Part shown: piece by piece, positions 27,666 to 35,322 of the stretch
Layout of the letters: each line of letters starts with the position of its first letter
Numbering within the stretch: the stretch's first letter is position 1
Source of the DNA: Rhodospirillales bacterium
GTDB taxonomy: Bacteria; Pseudomonadota; Alphaproteobacteria; Rhodospirillales; JASLLZ01
Direction: 5' to 3'
Assembly: GCA_030754885.1 (NCBI GenBank)
Contig: JASLZL010000081.1
Coordinates: 1-35,322, forward strand
Length of the DNA stretch: 35,322 nucleotides
The notes under the pieces: model-generated
Told to the model about the DNA's origin: nothing
Seen by the model: only the letters and a program-made list of their open reading frames with translations
Databases searched by the model: none
Translations under genes and position numbers: made by a program

Positions 27666-29651
27666 GTGAAACAAAAAAAGCGAAATCGGAAATTAGAAGA
27701 ATTCACCAAACCGGATGCTGACGTTGCGCGGCAACTTGATGAAGCCATCCAGCGTCACCAAAGGGGCGATTTAGAGGCCGCAAAACAGGTTTACGAGCAA
27801 ATTCTCGCCGTCGTTCCCGATCATGCCATGGTCCTAAACCTATCGGGTGTGCTGGCTCATCAGGCCGGTGAAGGCAAGCTCGCCATCAGGCGGCTTGAAA
27901 GGGCGCTGGAACTCGAACCCGACAACGGCACTTTCCACAACAATATTGGCGAAGTTTTTCGCAACCTCGGCGAACTGGATCAGGCCGAGAAGCACTTGCG
28001 CAAATGCTTGGAAATAGCTCCAAACGACGCCTTTGCCCACAACAACATGGGCAGTATTTTCTTGGCGAGAACGAATTACGCCGAAGCCATTGGAAGCTTT
28101 AAGAAAAGCCTGGAAATTCAACCGGACGCCACAAGAGTCTTATTCAACCTAGGCGTGGCGTGTATGGAGCTTGGGAGTCCCGAAGACGCGCTTGGGTATC
28201 TGGCGAAGGCTCTTTCGATAGACCCTGGATTTGCCGACGGTTACGCCAAGGTTGGTGAAGCCCATTATCAACTTGGACAGCACACCAAGGCGTTGGAGAA
28301 TTTTCGCAAGGCCATTTCCCTAGAGAAGTCTTTGGCGGCAATCAAACCGTCGGTCGTTCTCAACAATATGGGCAGTGCTCTTAGGCGTTTGCATCGCACC
28401 GATGAAGCGGTCGCTCGATTTCGGGAGGCATTGGAAAGGGAAACATGCAACGTTCCTCAACTCGCCAATTTGGCCAGTTGGCTGGAGGAACTTCATTCCC
28501 TGGATGAGGCTAGGGCTCTAGCCGAGAAGGCGATTGTATATGAACCATCCAATGTCATGGCCGGACGGGTAATGGCGCGAATTGAGTTGCGATCGGGCGA
28601 ACTTGAGAATTCTAAAAACCGCTTGGAGGGTCTGCTCCAGACCGCACCCGAGGACCCATCGATCCCCGCCGTGTTCATGGAACTGGGTCAAGTCCATGAC
28701 CGCCTAAGACAGTGGGACAAGGCGTTTGCGTGTTGGCTGGAGGGGAACCAGCGGTTGGCGGTGTCACCGAAATGGCGGAGGATCGACAAGGATTCCTTTC
28801 TTAGGGGCGTCAGAAAAATGACGGAATGGATTGACGCCGTCCGGATCGATGGCCGCCAGTCCGATTTCGAAGACGATGGTGCCGACGTTCCCGTTTTCAT
28901 GGTCGGGTTTCCCCGCTCTGGAACCACCCTACTGGAACAAGTCATCGCCGCCGCTGGATTCACAGTATCGGACGAATTGCCGTTTGTTTCGAAGGTGCGC
29001 CGCTTGCTTCCCACCATTGTCGGCAAGGGGTTTCGGTATCCGCAAGACCTGGAAAGGATCACGCCCGAAAATGCGGAATATCTTCGTGGCGCTTATTGGA
29101 GTTTTGTCCGTGATTCCCTTGGTGGCATCAATTTGGGCAGGGGTTTGCTGGACAAGAATCCGCTGAATATCTGCGACTTAGGGTTTGTCTGGAAAATATT
29201 TCCGAGCGCATGTGTAATTGTTGTCTTGCGGGATCCGAGGGATGCATGTCTCAGCAGTTTCATGCAGAATTTTGATCCTAATTACGGCATGGCTCCGTTC
29301 CTCGAACTGAAGACGACCGCTGAGGCTTATGCGTCGGTGATGGAATTGTGGTTGCGCTATCGCGCCAAATTGCCACTACCGTTTCTGGAGGTCCGATACG
29401 AAGACATGGTGGACGACTTCGATGGCACGGTTCGCGGCGTCATGAACTTCATCGGGGTTCCCTGGCGGGATAGCCTGCGCAAGTTTCACGAGAACTCCAG
29501 GAAAAGACAGATTTCCACCCCCAGCTACGAGGGCGTGACAACACCAATTTACGATCGCGCCGTCGGTCGTTGGCGTAATTACGAGGACTACCTCAAGCCG
29601 GTACTTCCCGTTCTTGAGCCCTATGTCTCTTCTTTCGGTTACGCCGAGTAA
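27666..29651 (+). CDS. TPR-repeat sulfotransferase
   Basis: N-terminal TPR array (LEPDNGTFHNNIGEVFRNLGELDQAEKHLRKCLEIAPNDAFAHNNMG...), C-terminal sulfotransferase P-loop-like motif FMVGFPRSGTTLLEQVI and VVLRDPRDACLSSFMQNF. GTG start. Confidence 0.9.
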   Translation: MKQKKRNRKLEEFTKPDADVARQLDEAIQRHQRGDLEAAKQVYEQILAVVPDHAMVLNLSGVLAHQAGEGKLAIRRLERALELEPDNGTFHNNIGEVFRNLGELDQAEKHLRKCLEIAPNDAFAHNNMGSIFLARTNYAEAIGSFKKSLEIQPDATRVLFNLGVACMELGSPEDALGYLAKALSIDPGFADGYAKVGEAHYQLGQHTKALENFRKAISLEKSLAAIKPSVVLNNMGSALRRLHRTDEAVARFREALERETCNVPQLANLASWLEELHSLDEARALAEKAIVYEPSNVMAGRVMARIELRSGELENSKNRLEGLLQTAPEDPSIPAVFMELGQVHDRLRQWDKAFACWLEGNQRLAVSPKWRRIDKDSFLRGVRKMTEWIDAVRIDGRQSDFEDDGADVPVFMVGFPRSGTTLLEQVIAAAGFTVSDELPFVSKVRRLLPTIVGKGFRYPQDLERITPENAEYLRGAYWSFVRDSLGGINLGRGLLDKNPLNICDLGFVWKIFPSACVIVVLRDPRDACLSSFMQNFDPNYGMAPFLELKTTAEAYASVMELWLRYRAKLPLPFLEVRYEDMVDDFDGTVRGVMNFIGVPWRDSLRKFHENSRKRQISTPSYEGVTTPIYDRAVGRWRNYEDYLKPVLPVLEPYVSSFGYAE

Positions 29652-29796
29652 GTCGAACCGTCATACGGCGCTGAAGGGGCGATTTCGAAGTATGCCGCGC
29701 ATGACGAATTATTCAACCTTGGCCCCCCAATCACGGCTTGCGCGGCCTTTTTGCGAGCGGCTACGGTAGGGCCGGCTATCCTGCCTGGGAGTGAAC

Positions 29797-29976
29797 ATGG
29801 TTCATCAGCCCGCCTCCGCCGCGTTGTCGCGTTTCAGGGTGCTTGACCTGACCCGGACGCAGAGCTGCCTCAGGGTCAAGGCCCCGCCGCGCGGCCAAGA
29901 CACCGACGATGTTCTGGGCGAGGCCGGTTATAGTGCCGACGAAATCGCCGATCTCAGGCGGCGCGACGTGGTGTGA
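29797..29976 (+). pseudogene. Internally deleted CaiB/BaiF family CoA-transferase remnant (N-terminus fused to C-terminus)
   Basis: MVHQPASAALSRFRVLDLTR resembles the N-terminus and APPRGQDTDDVLGEAGYSADEIADLRRRDVV the C-terminus of family III CoA-transferases; the roughly 300+ residue core is absent. Reading frame intact. Confidence 0.65.
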
Positions 29977-29990
29977 GGAGGAGTCATTTC

Positions 29991-30779
29991 ATGGCGACGG
30001 AGAAAGTGCTGGCCGAAAAATTGGGCGGCGTCGGCCGGCTGACCTTCAACAACCCCGAACGCCACAACGCCATGTCGCTTGAGATGTGGGAGGCGGTGGC
30101 CGATATCCTGGCCGATTTCGCCACCACCGCCGAGATCCGGGTCGTCGTCGTTACCGGTGCCGGCGGCAAGTCTTTTGTTTCGGGCGCCGACATCTCCAAG
30201 TTCGAAGACGAGCGCGCCTCGACCGAGGCCCTGGCGCGCTATACCAGGGCTACGGAGGGCGCCGCCGCGGCGCTCACCACCATCGCCAAGCCGACCATCG
30301 CCATGATCGACGGCTATTGCATCGGCGGCGGTATGGCGGTGGCGCTGTCGTGCGACTTGCGCATCTGTTCGGACAACTCGTGCTTCGCCATTCCGGCGGC
30401 GCGGCTTGGCATCGGATACGGATATGCGCACCTGCGCCGTCTGGTTGATCAGGTCGGCCCGGCCTATGCCAAGGAAATCTTGTTCACGGCGCGTCATTTC
30501 GATGCCGGTGAAGCCCTGGCCATGGGCTTGGTCAACCGGGTCGTTCCCCCGGCCGAGTTGGAGGCCGCCGTGGCGGAGGTTACCGAGAGCATCGGCGACA
30601 ACGCGCCGCTGACCCTGGCCGCGGCTAAGATCGTCGTTGGCGAGGTTCTGAAGGATCCAGCGGAGCGCGACCTGGAGGCCTGCGACCGTGTGGTTAAAAA
30701 ATGCTTCGACAGCGCGGATTATGTCGAGGGCCGGCGTGCTTTCATGGAGAAACGCAAACCCCGGTTCACGGGGCGTTAA
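29991..30779 (+). CDS. Enoyl-CoA hydratase/isomerase
   Basis: GRLTFNNPERHNAMSLEMWEAV; GKSFVSGADISKFED; PTIAMIDGYCIGGGMAVALSCDLRICS. Start at ATG 29991 with an AGGAGGAG-like RBS. Confidence 0.94.
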   Translation: MATEKVLAEKLGGVGRLTFNNPERHNAMSLEMWEAVADILADFATTAEIRVVVVTGAGGKSFVSGADISKFEDERASTEALARYTRATEGAAAALTTIAKPTIAMIDGYCIGGGMAVALSCDLRICSDNSCFAIPAARLGIGYGYAHLRRLVDQVGPAYAKEILFTARHFDAGEALAMGLVNRVVPPAELEAAVAEVTESIGDNAPLTLAAAKIVVGEVLKDPAERDLEACDRVVKKCFDSADYVEGRRAFMEKRKPRFTGR

Positions 30780-30782
30780 ATC

Positions 30783-31253
30783 ATGACAAAGGATGAAAAG
30801 GACAACGCGGGCGTGGTGGCTCCGCCGCCTCTCTTCTACGCGGCGGGCCTGTTGATCGGGCTGGTGCTCGATTTTCTGTGGCCACTTGCCCTGATGCCGG
30901 ATCGCGGCCACTATCCGGTGGCGTTCATAGCAATCGCCGCCGCCGGTGCGCTCATCGCCTGGGTTGTTTTCGAGTTTCGCAAGGCGGGGACCAAACTCGA
31001 TCCCCGCCGGCCGACCAGCACGCTTGTCACCACGAGACCCTTCCGCCTATCGCGTAACCCGGCCTATCTGTCGTTGTGTCTGCTTTACGTCGGCATCGGA
31101 ATCGCCACCGACGGTGTCTGGACCCTGGGGATGATCGTCCCCGTGTTGGTCGCCATGCATGTTGGCGTAATCTTTCGCGAGGAGCGCTACCTGGAAGCAA
31201 AGTTCGGCGAGGACTACCGCCGCTACAAGGCGTCCGTCAGGCGCTGGCTGTAA
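30783..31253 (+). CDS. Isoprenylcysteine carboxyl methyltransferase (ICMT)-family membrane protein
   Basis: LVTTRPFRLSRNPAYLSLCLLYVGIG...REERYLEAKFGEDYRRYKASVRRWL is typical of the bacterial ICMT/PEMT-like family. Confidence 0.85.
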   Translation: MTKDEKDNAGVVAPPPLFYAAGLLIGLVLDFLWPLALMPDRGHYPVAFIAIAAAGALIAWVVFEFRKAGTKLDPRRPTSTLVTTRPFRLSRNPAYLSLCLLYVGIGIATDGVWTLGMIVPVLVAMHVGVIFREERYLEAKFGEDYRRYKASVRRWL

Positions 31254-31259
31254 CTTCCC

Positions 31260-32462
31260 TTATTCGAGTTGCGAACAGGCCCGAGCGATGCGGGCGCAGC
31301 CTTCCTTGAGCGCGTCGTCGTCGTTGGCAAAGGAAACGCGCAGGTGGGGCGATAGCCCATAGGCCGCGCCGGGCAGGACGGAGACGCGCTCGGCTTCAAG
31401 GATGTAGGTCGCCAAGTCGGTATCATTATCGATCGTCTTGCCGTCCGTTGCGCGTTTGCCCAACAATCGGGCGCAGTTGGGATAGGCGTAGAAGCTGCCC
31501 CGGGGTGACAGGCAGTCTAGGCCGTCGATCGCGTTCAGCATGCCGACCACCAGATCGCGCCGCTTCTCGAATTGGGCCATGCGTTCGGGCACTTGGTCTT
31601 GCGGGCCGAGGAGTGCCGGGACGGCCGCGGCCTGGCTCACCGAACACGGGCTGGTCGTGCACTGGTATTGGATCCTGGCCATGGCGCGGATTAGTTCGCT
31701 TGGGCCGCCCGCATAGCCGATCCGCCAACCGGTCATGCCATAGGTCTTGGAGACACCATTGACGGTCAGGGTCCTGTCCGCCATGTCGGGCGCTACCTGG
31801 GCCATGGTCGCAAACGTGGCCCCGTCGTAAAGAAAGTGTTCGTAGATATCGTCGCTGAGAACGGCGATGCCGGGGTGGCGGCGCAGTACCTCGGCCAGGG
31901 CCGCCAAATCGTCCCGGTCATAGACAGCCCCCGACGGGTTGCCCGGTGAATTGAGGGCGAGCCAACGGCTGCGCTCCGTGATGGCGCCTTCCAAGGCCGC
32001 AGGCGACAGCTTGAAACCGGTTTCGGTGGAGCATGCAACGATCCTGGGCACGGCCCCGGCGACGCGTGTGATATCGGGATAAGAGGCATAGTAGGGCGCC
32101 GGCACGATGACCTCGTCGCCTGCATTCAGCGTCGCCATGAGCGCGTTGAAGACCACTTGCTTGGCGCCGGTGCCGACGGTGATCTGATCAAGGGCGTAGT
32201 CGAGGCCGTTCTCGCGGTGGAATTTTTCTTGTATGGCGGCTTTCAATTCCGCCGTGCCGTCGACGTTGGTATAGCGCGTGTCGCCGCGTCCGATGGCTTG
32301 GGTCGCGCCAAGTTTGGCGTTATCCGGCGTCTCAAAATCGGGGGCGCCGATGCTCAGGCTAATAACGTCCACCCCGGCCGCCTTTAGTTCGCGGGCTTTG
32401 CGGTTGATGGCCATCAACGGCGAAGGTGCGAATTGGTCGAGCCAAGAAGCAAGGGCGATCAT
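31260..32462 (-). CDS. Pyridoxal phosphate-dependent aminotransferase (aspartate aminotransferase class I)
   Basis: SLSIGAPDFETPDNAK; NSPGNPSGAVY; SDDIYEHFLYDG; VNGVSKTYGMTGWRIGYAGG (PLP Lys). ORF open to 32501; start chosen at ATG 32462. Confidence 0.93.
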   Translation of the reverse strand: MIALASWLDQFAPSPLMAINRKARELKAAGVDVISLSIGAPDFETPDNAKLGATQAIGRGDTRYTNVDGTAELKAAIQEKFHRENGLDYALDQITVGTGAKQVVFNALMATLNAGDEVIVPAPYYASYPDITRVAGAVPRIVACSTETGFKLSPAALEGAITERSRWLALNSPGNPSGAVYDRDDLAALAEVLRRHPGIAVLSDDIYEHFLYDGATFATMAQVAPDMADRTLTVNGVSKTYGMTGWRIGYAGGPSELIRAMARIQYQCTTSPCSVSQAAAVPALLGPQDQVPERMAQFEKRRDLVVGMLNAIDGLDCLSPRGSFYAYPNCARLLGKRATDGKTIDNDTDLATYILEAERVSVLPGAAYGLSPHLRVSFANDDDALKEGCARIARACSQLE

Positions 32463-32550
32463 GAGTTGGTAATCCAGAGGGCTGGCGATCCAGGGCACCA
32501 CGATTTAATAATAGCGCGTTCCAACGCACAAGGTTGAATTGCCGGCGCCT

Positions 32551-33348
32551 ATGGAAAATCCCATCTATGATATCAGTGAGGGTGACGGCCCCTTGCTGCT
32601 CAACGTGCCGCACGCCGGGACCGAGGTCCCGGACGCCATCCGCGAGCGCCTGACAGCGGCGGCGCAAAGGATTCCCGACACCGATTGGCATATTCCCCGA
32701 CTCTACGACTTCGCAAGCGGTCTGGGGGCAACCACCATGGTGGCCCGCCTGTCGCGCTATGTCGTTGACCTCAACCGCCCGCCAACCGGCGAGAGCCTCT
32801 ATCCCGGCCAGACGACCACCGGGCTGTGCCCCGTGACGCTGTTTACCGGCGCGCCCCTCTATCGGACCGGCAGCGAGCCCGATGACGCGGAAATCGATGA
32901 TCGCGTTGGCGCCTACTGGCGGCCCTATCACGACGAACTTGGGCGTCAGCTCGCGCGCATTAAATCGAAACACGGCTACGCCATTCTATTCGACGCCCAT
33001 TCCATTCGGTCGCGTGTGCCACGTCTGTTCGACGGACGTTTGGCGGACTTCAATCTGGGTACCGCCAAGGGAAAAAGCTGTGGCGCCGGCTTTGAGGAGG
33101 CGGCGCTCGGTGTCCTTGGGGCTTGCCAAGATTTCACCTGGGTCGCCAACGAGCGTTTTATCGGTGGTTTCATCACGCGTCATTACGGTGACCCACGGGC
33201 TGGTATCCACGCCCTTCAAATGGAACAGTCGCAGATCACCTATATGGAAGAGGACTGGCCGTTCGCCTATGATGCTCCGCGTGCCGTCGCCGCCCAGGCT
33301 GTCCTGGAAGACCTTATCCGGGCCCTCCTGGGGACGTGCCCTGCATAA
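32551..33348 (+). CDS. N-formylglutamate amidohydrolase
   Basis: PLLLNVPHAGTEVPD; VVDLNRPPTGESLYPGQTTTGLCPVTLFTGAPLY; YWRPYHDELGRQL; ILFDAHSIRSRVPRLFDG. ATG 32551 (upstream TTG 32539 also possible). Confidence 0.92.
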   Translation: MENPIYDISEGDGPLLLNVPHAGTEVPDAIRERLTAAAQRIPDTDWHIPRLYDFASGLGATTMVARLSRYVVDLNRPPTGESLYPGQTTTGLCPVTLFTGAPLYRTGSEPDDAEIDDRVGAYWRPYHDELGRQLARIKSKHGYAILFDAHSIRSRVPRLFDGRLADFNLGTAKGKSCGAGFEEAALGVLGACQDFTWVANERFIGGFITRHYGDPRAGIHALQMEQSQITYMEEDWPFAYDAPRAVAAQAVLEDLIRALLGTCPA

Positions 33349-33395
33349 GGGGTGGGGTCGTGTGCCGCCGGCGGAAAAGACGTTAGGCGGGCGCC

Positions 33396-33548
33396 ATGGT
33401 CGTTGTCATCACCTATAGGGACATTCAGGTTCGGCTGGCGGATACCGATCCCGTGATGCTGCGTCTTCTCAACATATTTACCCAGTGTTTGCGCAAACAG
33501 GAGCGCGTTTTCGCCAAGATCACCTCTAGCTCGCTTTTCAACAAGTGA
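33396..33548 (+). CDS. Possible small protein (50 aa)
   Basis: MVVVITYRDIQVRLADTDPVMLRLLNIFTQCLRKQERVFAKITSSSLFNK; fills a gap between genes and overlaps the downstream ORF start (GTGA). Too short for the supplied ORF track. Confidence 0.4.
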   Translation: MVVVITYRDIQVRLADTDPVMLRLLNIFTQCLRKQERVFAKITSSSLFNK

Positions 33549-33577
33549 CGTACTCCCCTCCGCCCGCCTCGCTGTCG

Positions 33578-34159
33578 ATGATTCGTAGCGCCGAGGCCGT
33601 CGTCGTACTCGACATGGAATGGACCGCCTGGGAGGGATCGCGGGCGCGCCGCTGGGGCGCTCCCGATGAGTACCGAGAGGTCGTCCAGATCGGCGCCGTC
33701 AAGCTGGACGGAGGAGACGCACTAGGCGAGCGGGACAGTTTTGATCTTCTTGTCCGCCCCCGCCGCAATCCGGTCCTCAGCGACTACTTCATCGACTTGA
33801 CCGGCATCGCCCAAGAGCGCCTGGACGCCGAAGGGGTGGATTTAGCCGATGCCTTCGCCCAGTTTTCAGACTTTCTGGGGCCGCGCCCGGCGCTCGTGCT
33901 GTCGGCGGGATACGACGGATGGGCCTTGGAACAGAACTGCCGTCTCTGTAGCGTGCCTTTCACACTTGATCTTGGTTGCTTTTTCTCCATCACCCCCATG
34001 TTCGTGGCGGCCTTGGGAGTAGAGGAAAGGGATTTTATGAGTTCTCAGCTACCGGAGCTGCTGGGTTTCGAGCGACCGGGCCGTGCTCACGACGCCGTCG
34101 GTGACGCCCGTTGCATTGCCGAAGCCCTGCGTATCGTGCTCCGAGAAATTCCGGTCTAA
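33578..34159 (+). CDS. 3'-5' exonuclease (DEDDh, RNase T/KapD-like)
   Basis: VVVLDMEWTAWEGSRARRWGAPDEYREVVQIGAVKLD (DxE motif), IDLTGIAQERL, C-terminal RAHDAVGDARCIAEAL (HDAxxD). GTG 33545 is an alternative start. Confidence 0.85.
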   Translation: MIRSAEAVVVLDMEWTAWEGSRARRWGAPDEYREVVQIGAVKLDGGDALGERDSFDLLVRPRRNPVLSDYFIDLTGIAQERLDAEGVDLADAFAQFSDFLGPRPALVLSAGYDGWALEQNCRLCSVPFTLDLGCFFSITPMFVAALGVEERDFMSSQLPELLGFERPGRAHDAVGDARCIAEALRIVLREIPV

Positions 34160-34166
34160 CGATCCG

Positions 34167-34409
34167 CTAGTTCCGGCTGTCCTCATCCGACGGCGGTTCA
34201 AGCACGCCAAATGCCTGGGTCACCCAAGGCGCAAACGGGATTAGAACCAGGAACAAGATGACGCCCGACAATAAAAACTGAAACCCGGTGCGCCCGAAAA
34301 GGTCCACCAATCCCACGGCACCCGCCAGACCGGTTATCGGAACCCATGCCAAGGCAAGGACGATGAACACTCTTTGCCATGCTTTGGCGACGCGTTGCGA
34401 TCGTTTCAT
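34167..34409 (-). CDS. Small membrane hypothetical protein (two predicted hydrophobic segments)
   Basis: 80 aa: VFIVLALAWVPITGLAGAVGLVDLF...FLLSGVILFLVLIPFAPWV. Confidence 0.55.
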   Translation of the reverse strand: MKRSQRVAKAWQRVFIVLALAWVPITGLAGAVGLVDLFGRTGFQFLLSGVILFLVLIPFAPWVTQAFGVLEPPSDEDSRN

Positions 34410-34607
34410 GATACTGCTGCTTCCCCACCAAGCAACGACCTAGGGTTGCCATCTTACCCCATTCCCGGATGCCAGGCAAAGTCCCCACGAGGCGGCGTAC
34501 TCTCCTCTTCCGATAACATCAATCTGGATTAATTGGAACAGGAGCCACCATAATGATAGAGTCATAAGCAATGTCGGCATTTTAGACCGCATTAGGAGGA
34601 GTGTAAC

Positions 34608-35322
34608 ATGGACAATCGCAAGTCGTTCGGGGCTTGGCCCTTCGCGCGCCCAGGTTGTTCCCGATTTCCGGCGCTTGTGGTGTCGGTGCTGCTTCTGGCC
34701 GGTTGCCAGTCGACCCTGTCGCTGGAGGAAGCTAAAAAAGTTACCGCCAGCTTCGAAGGCACGAGCTTTGTTCCGCCGCCGCGCACGATTAAGGACATCA
34801 CGGCGATCCTCGACCAGCAGACCATCGCCAATCCCGAGGAGTCAACGCAACGGGCGGCAAAGGCCGACGAACAGCCACCCGCGGCTGGTGATGCCGAGAC
34901 GCTGGCGAATTTCTATTGGGCCCGCGGCAAAGTGGCCGACGTGGTCGGTCGTCAGCAACAGTATTTGGAGGATCTCAGGACCGCCCTTCAATACGCGGAG
35001 AAGACCACCAGCGTGGCTCCCCGGCTGTGGAACGACCTAGCCTGGGCGGAAAGTTCGATCGGCAATTACAAGACGGCGATCCGCCTTATGCAACTCAGAA
35101 CCAGGGCTGAGCCCAAGAATTACGGCGCCACTGCCAGTTTGACCCGCATTCTAATCCGCAGCGGCGACATGGAAGCCGCCGAGGCGCAGAAACAATCAAC
35201 CCTTCAGATGATGGCCAAAAGCCGTAGAAAAAGCCCGTGGCTGGCGATCAACAAGGTCAATCTCGAGTATGAGATGCTGGAGGCACAGGGACAATACGCC
35301 CAAGCGGAACCCTTTATTCGTG
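34608..35322 (+). CDS. TPR-containing lipoprotein, truncated at window end
   Basis: AGGAGG RBS, ATG 34608; MDNRKSFGAWPFARPGCSRFPALVVSVLLLAGCQSTLSLEEAKKVTASFEGTSFVPPPRTIKDITAILDQQ... with lipobox LLAGC. Open to the end of the window, so missing from the ORF track. Confidence 0.8.
   Translation, partial: MDNRKSFGAWPFARPGCSRFPALVVSVLLLAGCQSTLSLEEAKKVTASFEGTSFVPPPRTIKDITAILDQQTIANPEESTQRAAKADEQPPAAGDAETLANFYWARGKVADVVGRQQQYLEDLRTALQYAEKTTSVAPRLWNDLAWAESSIGNYKTAIRLMQLRTRAEPKNYGATASLTRILIRSGDMEAAEAQKQSTLQMMAKSRRKSPWLAINKVNLEYEMLEAQGQYAQAEPFIR

Noticed and set aside
29928-30911. 327-aa minus-strand ORF
   Set aside because: Antisense to the enoyl-CoA hydratase; no family resemblance.
1-35322. CRISPR arrays, toxin-antitoxin pairs, restriction-modification or known anti-phage systems
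   Set aside because: No regularly spaced repeats and no Cas, nuclease-methylase, retron or toxin-like gene pairs recognised on reading through the window.

Overview
GC-rich chromosomal window, most likely alphaproteobacterial (Rhodospirillales-like; inferred from gene content and protein sequence style, not tested). It is densely coded. In order: tRNA-Pro(CGG); polyprenyl diphosphate synthase; DUF2007-like protein; TrmN6-like methyltransferase; PP0621-like zinc-ribbon small protein; glyQ-glyS; ppdK; HIT protein; ACR3-type arsenite transporter; a small orphan gene behind a strikingly AT-rich promoter; methyltransferase plus YgfZ-like folate-binding protein; a tightly coupled surface-glycan operon (GT9, GT2, GT4, GT4, asnB) running into pyrC; a lower-GC orphan gene (330 aa) bracketed by hairpin repeats; aldo/keto reductase, SDR and 2-hydroxyacid dehydrogenase; a truncated cyclophilin; a Sel1-repeat protein; a stand-alone molybdopterin-binding oxidase subunit; a TPR-sulfotransferase; an internally deleted CaiB/BaiF CoA-transferase remnant; enoyl-CoA hydratase; an ICMT-like protein; an aminotransferase; N-formylglutamate amidohydrolase; a DEDDh exonuclease; and a TPR lipoprotein cut by the window end. 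Most of this is ordinary. The best candidates for something new are (1) the 330-aa orphan with its flanking 'TGTCCGC...GGGGG...GCGGACA' hairpin repeats (about 19.06-20.52 kb) and (2) the small gene at 10.17-10.38 kb with an AT-rich promoter and overlapping dyad. I saw no convincing CRISPR array, transposase, integrase or recognisable defence system.
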